Source: Dendrophyllia cribrosa (Eukaryota > Cnidaria > Anthozoa > Scleractinia > Dendrophylliidae). Taken from it: 64,000 nt of DNA. A program made the translations under genes and the position numbers. Shown here in pieces: positions 32,617 through 45,800 of this stretch. The notes beneath the pieces were generated by a model. It had not been told where the DNA came from and searched no databases. It saw only the letters and a program-made list of their open reading frames with translations. Positions within the stretch are counted from its first letter, which is position 1, and every line of letters starts with the position of its first letter. The DNA lies in NCBI GenBank assembly GCA_024195265.1, contig JAJLRJ010000008.1:21462458-21526457 (forward strand). Reading direction: 5' to 3'.

Positions 32617-35600
32617 CTGAAAAGAAAGCCAGGAGACCATGACACAGAGAAAACAATAGGCATTTCCGAGTTGCCTTTAGCCTCTCTATCAAAGCGAGGC
32701 TAGGTGCGAAACCTTTCATATGAAAATAAGTTTTCATTCACATGCAAATAACTTTTATTTGCATGTGAATGAAAACTCATTTTCATATGAAAGGTTTCGC
32801 ACCTAGCCTCGCTTTGATAGAGAGGCTAAAGGCAACTCGGAAATGGCCTATTATGATAGCGTATTTACTCAAATAAGCGCCTTCTCTCATACAAGTCAAA
32901 GGTATACGCGTGTTGCCATCAGTCTATTATTTAATTTCAATGCGGATGGAAATTGAAACGTGAAAACATTGAGTCACGTGTCACTTCTCCAACGGGAGGT
33001 GCATTCTGCTACTAAAAACTTTACATTCGGGTGGGTTGGGGATCCCTCTAGTGTGGGGTGGGAGGAATTATCCCAAAAAGCATCATTTCGTAACAATCCA
33101 TATAAAGGCTGCGAAGGTCAGTGACGTAGAACCTAAGAAAAACATCATTGGCCTATGTTCTTCAATGTATATACCTTTAGCCAATGATACACGGTTCAAC
33201 ATTTGTTGAGCAGTAAATGTTGCAGCCGATGTTCAACAAATGTTGACAGTGCATCATTTGATGTTGAATGTTGAAATATGCCGTTCAACATGTTGAACGT
33301 TGTTGAACGTTGTTGAACGAAAATAGAACTTAGCTCTATTCCGTTCAACAAGTTGCAACTTGTTAAACGGCGTCAGTCAATTGTTTTAAAATGTTGAATG
33401 TGTTTGTTACTCATTCAACAAATTGCAATATAGTACAACATTTGTTGAGCAACCAATGTTGTACGTTGTTGTACCGTGTATCATTCGCTTTAGTTTATAT
33501 GGCAGACAGCTTTAGGACAGAGCTTGAACTCCAGGTGTTGCTTTAACTCTCAAATTAGCACCAATTAGATCAATGGCGTAAAGTAATTTGATTTTTTTCG
33601 TCCAACCCCTTAAATTCCACCAGTCCCCCTACCTCATAAAAAATGAACGGTCCCTAACGTTGATCAATATTCTGCAATGTTTAAGTTAGTTATACAGCGA
33701 GGGAATAACAAAAAAAAAGGTACAGAGCGGTTTTCATTTGAGTGTCGTAAAACCAAAACCATAATAATTTCTCTGGCCAATCACAACAGGCATAGACAAT
33801 CCAACAAACCAATCAGAACTCGAAGCAAATACATGCAGCCGGCGCCAAGCGCGGGAAAACGTGATTGGTTTTGGTTTTTCTTCTGATTGGTTGAGAAAGT
33901 GGCGCGAGATTTTTTAGCCAATCAAAACCGTAGCAATGCAAAACCAACAAATTGCAAATATTACTTTCGATACTCAATTAAAAACCGCTGTATGGTGATG
34001 ACAATTACTTTGAGCTCCAAAGAATGCACGTTCGGTCCAGTAAATGCCCATAAATGATCGGCCCTGGTATGGCGCCAAGAAGCCTGATAAAGTTCATCTG
34101 GTGTCCTAATGCGTATGACTGCTGACCTTTTGGCACACTCCTGAAAAGTATGAAAGCTATTGGTTAATGTGTAGAGCTGATTTTCCTTTGCAAAATGAAC
34201 AACTCAGACATTCTTGGGAACAAAACGGTTAAAAACAAAGATATGTTACAAACCTCAAGGTGACTATGAACGCTGGAGTGTCATTCAAAAACGTTAGAAA
34301 TACTATCGCAGAATAAACCAACATAAAAAGAATGAACTTGACCCTGCAGTCAAACACACAGGTGCCTTTAGTCACTCCCCCTGAGGTCTGGCTGGTGTCT
34401 GCCACGCAGGTACAGTTGGAGTAGAAAGAGGAACCAGCCTGGAGAGAAATAATATGGACATCACAGAAGTTGACCTGCAATCTCAAACTCAGCCCGGCTG
34501 TTAATTCCAGAGGTTAAATAAAATAAATAAATCACTTTAGAGTGATTTTCTTTAAACCGTGAAATAGTTACTAAGCTAATAGGCACTAGTAGGCACTTTT
34601 AGACACTAATTCCATTGTTTCTTTTTGTTTATAGTTTTTACTAAGTTTGGCTAATTTGGTGGTTTCTTGGTGTTGCGGATGGTGTGATCACCAAATAACG
34701 TAAAACAAAAGATTCAAAAGACACTGAACAATACCCACACCACAACACAAAAGCTAACCAACAATGGCTTCCGCAACACCAAGAAACACCCGCTAATTTT
34801 GATTAATTGCTAGATAGTGTTTCACGGTACGGTCTCATTAAAATCACTCTATTTAGGTGTCAAATTGTACCATACCAAGTTGGTATGGTACAATTCACCG
34901 TGTTTGCGGTATGTTGATGTAAACTGAGGGGCTTGTATTGTAATTTGTCTCAACCCGTTAATAAAAGCACGCATTTTATGACAAATTAGTCCATGATGAA
35001 GAGTTCTGATTGGTTCCCTGAGCGGTCCGAATTTTGCCGAATTCCGAATTCATTTCGCCGAATTCCTTTCATGAAACATTGAGCAAAAGAAAACTGTATT
35101 ATATTGTTTGCAAAAGAACTCGACTAGTTGCAAAATTGTTGAGGCACTCTCGCCAAAATACGGTTCTGCTTAGTAGAATACGCTTTCGAGATCAAATGAA
35201 ATGGTTTATTCAAGTATTTATCCCTGCCCTCTTTTAATGTTGTTAAGTTAACTCGTCAGTATGATTTTCGAATCCTCATGATCACAGCATTGATAATAGG
35301 AAGAGAGGAGAGGAACGACGAAGGAAAATCCCTATTTTGGGGTGTTTCTTGGTGGTGCATTGTTGGTTAGCTTTTGTGTTGTGGTGTGGGTATTGTTCAG
35401 TGTCTTTTGAATTCTTTGTTTTACGTCATTTGGTGATCACATCATCCGCAACACCAAGAAATCACCCTATTTTGACCTTATTAGAGAAGAGTGTCTCAAG
35501 CCTTTTTGCAACTCGTTGTAGTTCGATAACATCTACACATTTTATCTTATCTCTCGCAAGTGGTCGTCGGAGCTCTACTGTACAGCCTAATTCGAACTCC

Positions 35601-38600
35601 AGTTTTATCGACAAATTTTTGTTGCCTTTCTTTGTTCGAGACTGTGCGTACCACAGTATTCATAAAAATACACATCAAGTCTACTGTCTTGGTTTGATGA
35701 CAATTAAATTGTAAAGTTTATAAGGGATTTGTCAACATACATTACCTTGGCCGTGTTCTTTGAGATACTGCAACCGGCGTGGCAAGGTGAAAAATAGGTC
35801 AGCGGTCCACCACACACAGGGGCATATCTCACCCCCGTGCAGTTACAGGCCTGGTTACATGATGAGAAGAGCTGGGCCGGATCCGAGCTATGCCAGTTTA
35901 CATAAGAGAATAATATATCTGTAGTTAACGTTTATTCAGGCCGTTTGCGTCTGAATGTATAAATGAAAGGAACCGAAAAAAGAAACGAGGAAAACGAGGG
36001 AGAAAGGATAGGAAAAGGAAGGAGGAGGAAGAGTGCTCTCACCTCGGGAGGGAGGCAGAGAGTCAGGCAGGCAGGGAGTCAGGGAGGAAGGCAGGGAGTC
36101 AGGCAGGCAGGGAGTCAGGGAGGGAGGCAGGGAGGCAGGGAGAAAGGGAGAGAGGCAGGGAGTCAGGGAGGAAGGGAGAGAGGCAGGGAGTCAGGGAGGA
36201 AGGGAGAGAGGCAGGGAGGAAGGGAGAGAGGCAGGGAGTCAGGGAGGAAGGGAGGGAGACAGAGAATCAGGCAGGCAGGGAGTCAGGGAGGGAGGAAAAG
36301 AAGCAGGGAGTCAGGGAGGAAGGGAGAGAGGCAGGGAGTCAGGGAGGAAGGGAGAGAGTCAGGGAGTCAGTGAGGAAGGGAGAGAGGCAGGGAGTCAGGG
36401 AGGAAGGGAGAGAGGCAGGGGGGCAGGGAGGTAGAGAGGGAGGAAGGGAGGAAGAAAGGAAGGAAGGGAGGGAGGGTGGAAGAAAGAACTGAATAATTTA
36501 TCACCTGTCTTGATACGGTGTGTTCACACCAGCGATATTTGGTGTCTCGCATTTGATGAATGTCAAGCTCGAAGCGGCAACTCCTAATAATACAACGATA
36601 AAGCACATCCTGGCGGACTTAGTCAGGTTTAGATTCAGACGTTTATTTATGTAAGCCCCTGAAACAAAGAATATTTCACCGTAAGTTTTCCGTAGTTCAG
36701 TAAGATTTTTTTCACAACGATACTAATTAAGAGACATATCGGCTGTTTTGCAGTGGTAAAACAAGCCAAATTGTCAGTCATCGTTTATTATGCTGAACAA
36801 GAAGCTGTACAAGCTTGAAATCGTGGCGTCATACTGACAAACGCAAAGTTGTATAAAACGCAAACCCGGCCGGAATTAAAAAATGCAATAGGCCTTTATC
36901 ACACGGCGGCCATGTTGACTCCCCGGAGAATAAAATGCTTCGATGAACAGTTACGAAATTCAGATACGTTTAGAAGCCACATTTATTTGAAGTCTGCCCC
37001 TTTTGAATTGTTTTTGCCCGCCTAACCTCGTTTTCAATTTTTTCACTGCGAGACTTAGCGGCGTAAATCTTTTGTTTTTATACAAAAAGGCGGGGCGTGA
37101 TAAAGGCCTATAGGCAGCGAACACAATATCAAACGGTCCTATTCATTCACAAACTCCTTACTTGACCTTCAAAACTCGTTGAATTCAAGAGTCGCGTGTC
37201 AGACGTATAGTGTGTGTAGCGATTTCTATATAAAAAAATCATGTAATTAATTTGACTGGTCTGCCAAGATTAGCTTTTGCTACCTGCGGGTCTGTATAAT
37301 AATTAACTAATAAAGATTTTTGTTGTTGTTGTGGAAATTTTGGAGCGTTTCAGTTTAGCTAATTTCGTGGTTTGACAATTTTAGGAGGAAAACGTGTTAA
37401 AGACAACAACATTGCACTACTCACCGGCCAAATTTCCTAAGAAAGCGCCTGGAACAGCAATTACACCATAATGTAGAGCTGACCTTCCCGGTGGCAAATA
37501 AAACTGGGTTTCAATAATTTTTGGCATGAAGGCTCCATTAGCTGAAATGCCAAAATATTCCATGCACGATCCCAAACTGATAAAGAGGAAGGGAAGACGT
37601 GAAAAGACCAGTTTTGTTGCTCTGGGAAGATCCTTTAATTTGGTGTAGCCAGTTTCTTTTCCCTGCGACGAAAATAGAGACCAAAGTTTCACATATATTC
37701 TCTTTGGGGCGAGGAAAGGTGCATAGAGCTGGAAGTTTGTACCGTTATTTGAGTATTTAGTCTCAAAATTTCTACAGTTGTATATCATGGTACAACCGAA
37801 TCCCTTCGGGACTAGAAATCGATGTTCGAATTTACGGGGTGTCCTTACTAAGTGGGGTAACATTAAAGAAAATATATCAGCTAGGCTTTGGATGTTGTCC
37901 TTCAGTAGCATTTTAAGAATATAAATTTTTTTTCGAATGATGCCGTTGATCGGCGAAAGCTTTTTATCACAGTAGGTTTAGGCCTCATTCGAAAAATGTT
38001 TTATAAAATGTATAGGCTTGAGTTTAAAAAGTCGCACTGATACAGACCGTCTGTTCCAGTTGACTTAAAAATAAAGGGATGGCGGAAATTTCATTACTGT
38101 TCTGAACATCAACATGGCTGCCGGCAAAACCACCTGTACGACAATTCGTAATCTATTGTTAATAGTTTTTTATTATTCTATTTAGTTTTCTATCAGTTTG
38201 TGTCTTAGTCGGAAAGTTTATTCTTTCCTTATGACGAATGTTAATATTTTATTGTTAGTTTATTGTTACTACCAGCCACGAATAACAAGCAATAATACAG
38301 TATAGGGAAGATATCAATGACGTCACCAATTGTTATTAATGTGCCAACCAGAGCCTTATTGGCTGCCGAAACAAAGGGTTCTTTTGTTCCAGTGGCTGGC
38401 ACATTTGAATAACAAAAAGAATGTTTGTAAACAGATATCATTCCTATATTGCTCTGATAAATCCTTTTTACAATGAGATTCAGATTGGAGCAGGTTCATA
38501 TCGCAAAGTTTAGGTACCCTGTGGTCTGATCGTACCCAGATCTCACTCGTGCTTATACTGCACTGAAATGCTGAAATGTCCGCCTGACCGTGGATTTCCG

Positions 38601-40976
38601 CGTGATTTTCAATACTTATTGTTATTATGATTTCAACCCGTGAGGTATGTTTGAGTCTTTGACGTCATTTTCTCCCATTCGCAACCAAACCTTGGAACAA
38701 GGTTGATTAATGGCGGCCGTAAATTCTCGGAAATAAATGTTGAAATAAAATGACTTCTGATGTTCGTAATGAATTGAAATTTGGCAAGACGAGTAAGAAA
38801 GTCTAATTGTACACGGAAATGTAAGAAAATGAAAATCCAAAATTTGATCACAGGGGCACTTTAAATGATTATGTTATAGATAATAAAGCGTTTGGGTTCC
38901 CTGTGGTAATTGTTGTTAAAACGTACTTGCCTTTTGTCTTGGCCTTCAAAGAAGATATCTTCGATTAAACGTACCTCGTTAGTATCTGCCATTATTTCAG
39001 TCCTTTCCCGTCTTTTCTTGGTCAGCGGAAACTCTTTTGGAAATCCCAAGAGCCAAATGCTCCAAAAGACGCATATCGCGCCAAATATGGCAAAACCTAT
39101 CCACTAGTTCCCCACCCAGCTTTTATCGTGCACTGTTAGGGAGGTCTGGACTCCGAGCTCGACGAACATTGAAAGAAACATCGAAAGAAACACAAATCCA
39201 ATTGAAGCTCCTGAAGTGATAACAAATTAAAGGGACCCAATAGGTATCTAACCGAGGAAGTAAAGCAAAATTTAATTACCGTAAAGTTCCGAAAGGAACG
39301 ACTCTATCTGTTATTTACGTTATAAAAGAGATATTAATAGGTTCTTTGACGAGCGCTCTTACATTATATTAATAATAATAATAACAATAATAAAAATAAT
39401 AATAATAATAATCCTTTATTTCTCCTTAATTAAATCATCAACCATTAATTTGCAATGTTTACAAAATATTAAAAACCCTTGTTAAAAAAAAGAAAACTTA
39501 TTAAGAGAAATATATATATATATACATATTTATATACGAAATATAAGAAATATCATTCTTGTGTACGTGATTTAAGAAGTATTCATTTCTAAAAAAAAAA
39601 AATTCTAATTAAAAGAATTCATAAAAATAATAATTTAAAAATAAATGATCTAATTAATAGCTCCTTCGGCAGTCTCTATATCTATGTCTGCACTTCTAAA
39701 GTAATAATAATAATTTTTTTTATTTTTTTTTAATTATAATGGAATCTTTTATTAATAACCAAGCTAACTAAAAAAATCTTATTAATAATAATAATAATAA
39801 TAATGATAAAAAAAAACAATAATAATGATAAATAGAGACTTATTGTGAGCTGTATGTTTTGAATTGTTGGGAGCGCTCCTGTAATCTTTCCACAGGTTTT
39901 TGCTTTTGTTTCTTACGGAGCTTCAATTTACTCTTGGTGTCCTTACCATCGGGGGATCTTTACATTCGGGAATTACTAACAACCATTAAATTTTATTGCT
40001 ACTTTCGGGGTGTGTGTGGGTTCCTTATTTTCGGAACTTATTACGGTAGTTTAATCCTAGTGTTGGTTAGCATGCGTCGCGGACAGATTCAACCCCCGGT
40101 GGCGGTTTTTAGGATCGAATTTATCACGTGGAAATTGGAAGTAATACATCAAATACGAAAAAGACAGTTTCATCAGGATTTCCAAAACACCGAGAAGTGG
40201 GTTGGAAAAACGAGGAATAGGCGCAGCCGAGGTTTTTTTAACCGGCCTCGAGATGTTCGAGCAAAGGACCGCGAACGAAAATGCTGCTGGAGTACGTAGG
40301 ATCTATAGAAGATCTGATCAGCCAAAAATAGTAATACAAACATCAACATGATCAAGCAAAGCTGATACTACGTAGAACATTTAACGCGACAACGGCATGA
40401 TAGAGCCCCAACTGAAAGCCAAAATGCAACCGTGGACAGCTGTTTCGACCTGGTTGGGTCTCGTCAGCACGGTGTAGCAGCAAAAGGATAGAAAAATCAG
40501 CGCGAACGCCAATAGTCTACCAAATTGCATGTGGTGATGACCTCAGATGAGCTCGAATTCAAATGTTTGCCAATCGGCCAACGTCACAGCATGTGACCTT
40601 GAGCAATAGGCAAAGAATTTGAAATATCATGTCGCTGTCGCGATAAAGAAAGCGATGATAGACACAAACCCCCGGGGGGGGGGGGGGGGTACTCGGGTAT
40701 ATTTTGGGTGGGTATGTGCCGCCCGGGTTTCCCAATTTGGACCCCGTTTTAGAAAGAATTTGCACTCAAAATGATACCCCGTTCTAGAAATAGGTCAATT
40801 TTTAATACCCCGTTCTAGAAAAAATGGCTGCTGATAATCTGAAGCTTTCGTGCGTTCGAAATATTATACCCCGTACTAGGAAACGTCTCTAAAATGGATA
40901 CCCCGTTCTAGATCAGGAGTCCCAAAATCACGACCCCGTTGGGCGGCACATACCCGTATAGGTATTTTGGGGGAGT

Positions 40977-41018
<42 letters not shown>

Positions 41019-42769
41019 GCACAAACCATCCTTCAGCGATTGCATGGCCAAAACGAAACCATGTTAGAAAATAAGCAGCATATCGGATCTGATCTAAGTA
41101 GAACAAGGAGCAAAGGACCGCAAACGAAAATGCTGCTGGAGTACGTAGGGTCTATAGAAGATCTAACCAGCCAAAAATAGTAATACAAACATCAATCAAA
41201 GCTGATACTACGTAGAACATTTAACGCGACAACGACATGATAGAGCCCAAACTGAAAGCCAAAATGCAACCGTGGACAGCTGTTTCGTCATCACCACGTG
41301 TAATTTAGTAGACTATTCCGTGCTGACGAGACCCAACCAGGTCGAAACAGCTGTCCACGGTTGCATTTTGGCTTTCAGTTTGGGCTCTGTCATGTCGTTG
41401 TCGCGTTAAATGTTCTACGTTTTATCAAAATCTATGCTGATTAAGATCGGTGTCCAAACAACCGGCACGCTTATGATTTTCTTTGTTAAAAGTTGATGAA
41501 TTATTAATGAGTTTGAGAACCGCAGAGGAATCCCAGGGTATTCAAAGTCTTGATAATCAAGATTTGTCCCCAGATAGCTACTGTGTCTACATGCAGTCGC
41601 CATGGTAACTCACCAACTATTCCAGCAGCTACAAATACACCCACGTACATAGGTGACACCTTGGCTTTGACGTTTTCATCCATATATGGAATTCCCAGCG
41701 CGTACATCGGAGTGCAGCCAGAACCCGCAACAACCATTCCCAGGATAAACAGCGCATAGTAAAGACTGTTGCCACTGCCTCCTTCCGTGCAGTCGTCTTT
41801 CCCGCCAAAATTACCGCGATTTCCCGCGCAACGTTCTGAGCCTTCGCCTACGCTCACGGTGGTATTGAAGTTTGCAGTGACTTCTAGAAGTAAGCAACGA
41901 TAAGAAACATCGACTTTATATCGATACGTTATCCGTAATTATGTATACGTGATTCGTATAGTTCGCAACCTTGTCACCAGATCACTCTCCGCTTTCAAAA
42001 TGGCGGGCAGGTGAAGAACTAAACACCTAGCTATAGAGCAGTTTTCATTTGAGTGTCGTAAAACCAAAACCAAAGTAATTAATCTGACCAATCACAGCAG
42101 TCGTAAACAATCCAATGAACCAATCAGAGCTCGAAACAATTACATGTCGCCGGCGCCAAGCGCGGGAAAACGCGTGCGAGCAAGTCACGATTGGTTTTGG
42201 TTTTACTTCTGATTGGTCAAGAAAGTGGCGCGAGATTTTTTAGCCAATCACAAAGTGTAGCAATGCAAAACCAAAGCAATTGTGTAATTACTTTCGACAC
42301 TCAATTGAAAACTGCCCTATACAATAATGTCACTAATTAGGTTTCTCTGGGGTATTCAGCAAATCTGGCATTTCGGCTTATTAGCATTTTGCTAGATATA
42401 TTGTTTAAAAGTTGTTCTTTAGTTTGTCAGTTTCATTTTCCACCGTTAAGTTCAACGATACGCCTCGTGCAGTACATCAGCATCTAGCAGAGTTCTTCCG
42501 CGGTTCTTCTACAGCGCCGAAAGCAATGTAAGTGTTCGATTAGTTGTCAGATTTCTGTTTCCTTTCGACTTTACTTTAGTATTTGTACATTTTGTAAGTA
42601 AGTTTGTTATTTGATTCATCTCATTATACTTCTGTTACTCATCTTACTCAACTGATTACTCAACTCCAATTTGGAAGATTAAAATGAACGTTGTTTTTGT
42701 AAAGGACATTTGTCTAGAAGTTCGCCTCCGGCGGTTACACCTGGCAAAATACTTCAAGAATCGTGGAGC

Positions 42770-42817
<48 letters not shown>

Positions 42818-45800
42818 TCTTTATTAACAATTTAAAAAAATATCTTAATTACATAAATAAAAATAGAAATAATTGATAATAAAAATTCAAAATTCTATAA
42901 AATTACAAATTCCATGATGCAGAGATATTTAAATATAATAATAATAATAGTAATAACATACATGAACTCCAGAAAATAACTATCCTTTCTACAGCGAAAA
43001 TAACTATCCTTTCTACAGCGCACCTTCTCAGGCGAGTCCTCTCCATCAAGTAGAAATCCTTTTTGCATCCCAAAGTCCATGGTTTGGACTCGGAGGTTGA
43101 GAGAGAAAAATCATTCCCAATTACATAATAATAATAATAATAATAAAAAAATAAGAAAAAACTTTATTAAAAATAGCAATAATTATAATTTTCAATAATA
43201 ATAATAATAACGAATATTTTAACAGGATATACAACCCATCAGTGTATGAAACACTGTTATCAATGGGGTCCTGTAAATTAAACAACAACTAAAATAAGTA
43301 TAAAATAAGAAAAAGCGCTAAAACATAAAAAACTATTGACATTATAAAACTATAAAAGTTCCATAAATTAGTTAAAGTGTTCAGTTAATCAAATGCTTTC
43401 TTGAATAAAAATCTAGAAGTTTTAAGGACCTAAGTTCAAATGGTAGTTCATTGAAAATCTTGGCTCCTTGACAGTAAAAGCTCTTTTTTCCAAATTCTAG
43501 ACGAACCACAGGTAGTTTCACTAATTAACCATTGTTTCTTGTGGTCTTGAAATGAAGTGGTCTTTCATAACCTAAATTTTTTTATCCAGTCGTATCTAAA
43601 TCTACACGTCACGTAATGAACATCTGCGAAAACATTCTTTGATTTCAGCAAAACGTGAATTTTTTTATGAATATTTCAAATTTTCCAAATCCTATTTTTT
43701 TGTGGTATACCCGTCCCGCTGTTAAGAAGGCCAACGGGCTCACATGTTCCTTAATGTACGTCACAGTTCCTTTGTTTGAACTCACAAGTTCCTTTGTTTG
43801 AAGTTATGTGTTCCTTAATCTACGTCCAAATCCTTTGTTAACCGAGAGGGACCGAGAGGAGACTAATGCAAATGGTGGACCAAAATGGCGGCAAATTTCG
43901 AAGACTTTAAAAAATAATAAAAAATTCACGTTTTACTGAAATCAAAAAATGTTTTCGCAGATGTTCATTACGTGATGTGTAAATTTAGATACGAAAATAA
44001 AAAAATTTAGGTTATGGGCACTTGAATGGGAGTGCAAACATTATTCTGAAGACAGTCAAAGACAACCTGACTACTTTTACGCTTAATTAAGTTTTCTGCT
44101 GATGGAAGTTTTAAATTACTGTTGCCAATGATTTTCAAACTTCGCTGTTCAATGTTCTTTATCCGACTTTTTCGAGTGTCTGATCTGACCAGCCAAATCC
44201 AAGTGATCCGAAGTATGTGAAAATAGGCAAAATCATAGTCTTATAGATTGTTTTGGCGCATTTTTGGTCGATCGACGGACGGATTGAACGTAAAAGGTAA
44301 ACTCTGCCTGCTGCATTCTTGTACGTTCTATCAAAGTGTGATGTAAGGTTCGAATTTGGGTTCAGGTCAACGCCCAAGTACTTGTAGGCAAACGTATTGT
44401 TGATGTGTGTCCCGTTAACAAATATAGTATAAGCTCCTTTCCTTGAAGATTGATTCTTTTTGCAATTCCGAATAGCATAGTCTCAGTCTTGCCTTTCTTG
44501 AGGTTGATGATCAGTTCGTTTTCTTTGAACCAATGACAAAGTTTGTTAATATCTTCATTGAGCGGTCAGTATAAAACACGGACTGCGGACTACGGACTAC
44601 GGACTGGGTATAAAACACGGACTGGGTGTAAAATAACGAAGACCAAAGCTGTGAACATAAAATATTGATTTACCTCGATAAATACGTAGATTTTTAATAC
44701 GTAGGGGTCGCGACATGTTATTTTACAAACGTTTGGTCTCCATATAGTTATTGGCCAGTCTTCCAAATAAAATATACTCGATCTTATTGCTGTGTTTCGA
44801 GAGTTTTGTTTCGCGATGCTAGGCATAATATACACATACACGCAGCTTAGGCTTTCTCGTTTTCGGAGAAGTCTAATTTGGCAGTCTTGTCTCGTTACCA
44901 TGGCAACCAATGATTGAGTTGTTGGGCTTGTTGTTCAAGGCCAGCACACCCCTCAACGGATTTTCTCGGTTTTTACACGGTAAATATTCACGATTTTTGG
45001 TGAAACAGAAGAAACATTCAATAAGTCTAATCTAACAAAGCCACAAAAAAAATCGGTACATAAATTTCGGCAATTTACTCTCTTTTCGTTTTTTACGTTT
45101 ATTGGGTTTATGTATGTACAAAAAATGTTGTCTTTTTTATGTGATCAAGAACAAAGAAAATCCTACCAATTTGTCAATTTTTATAAAAATTCACCGTGTG
45201 GAATGCGCGCAATAAACGTATTAGTTATCGTAAAAACCTCTTTATTTTCGTGACGTCATCAAAATAAACAAACGCGCGCTCGCGCTATTTTCGCGCCCAT
45301 GCCTCGCGCGCCAAAAAACTATATGGAGCCACATGATTATGTCGATCTTCGATCTTTTAAGATTTTAATCATAATCATAATCATAATCATAAGAAAATGA
45401 CCGATCATTTTCTTATGATTATGTCGATTTTTTAAGATCGCCGATCTTTTTAAGATCGTCGATCTTTTAAGAACGCCGATAAACGTAATCATAAAGACGC
45501 TTAAAAGCGTCTTTATGATTATGTTTATCGGCGTTCCCACTACGACATAAGCGACATAACGCCCCTTATTTTTTTTATTTTTTTTTCCATAATGAACAAC
45601 TTTATTTGAAAACAGTACATTATTTACATCACAGCCTTACAATATGATACTATACGGACTACGCAGACGTACGATTACATTAATAAATTTACTAATATAA
45701 ATTACAGAAAAACTGTCCACTTTCGGCGAAACGCAGACAAGCATTTCTTTGCAATTGCAATTTCTTTCATTATTTCAATTTTTTCTTGTATTCGCAGCAG

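Larger units (their letters stand above)
32290..35600. repeat. Duplicated block, gene B copy (partner 59247-64000)
   Basis: Exons 7-9, their introns and flanks are shared with 59247-64000. Length differences come from transposons present in only one copy: the palindromic MITE at 32659, the element at 33183 and a MITE at 34658 here; elements at 60128, 60905, 61622, 62840 and 63103 in the other. Confidence 0.85.
40259..41415. mobile_element. Hammerhead-bearing repeat cluster (retrozyme-like)
   Basis: A unit of about 180-210 bp (AATGCTGCTGGAGTACGTAG ... AACCGTGGACAGCTGTTTCG) occurs at 40259-40472 and again at 41108-41287 in the same orientation, and its end occurs inverted at 41318-41415. The first and third carry a complete hammerhead; the second stops inside it. 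No protein is encoded. Poly-G/C element 2 is inserted between the direct copies. Lies in an OATP B intron. Confidence 0.7.

Noticed and set aside
32383..32703. Plus-strand frames at 32383-32703 and 59339-59638
   Set aside because: Antisense shadows of the last exons of OATP B and C.
35963..36434. Open frames of 133-136 codons rich in Gly, Arg, Glu, Ser
   Set aside because: Readings of the GA minisatellite, in which stops are nearly impossible; two frames are open at once and it lies in an OATP B intron.
39859..40299. 146-codon plus-strand frame
   Set aside because: No domain, no splice context, and antisense within an OATP B intron beside repeats.
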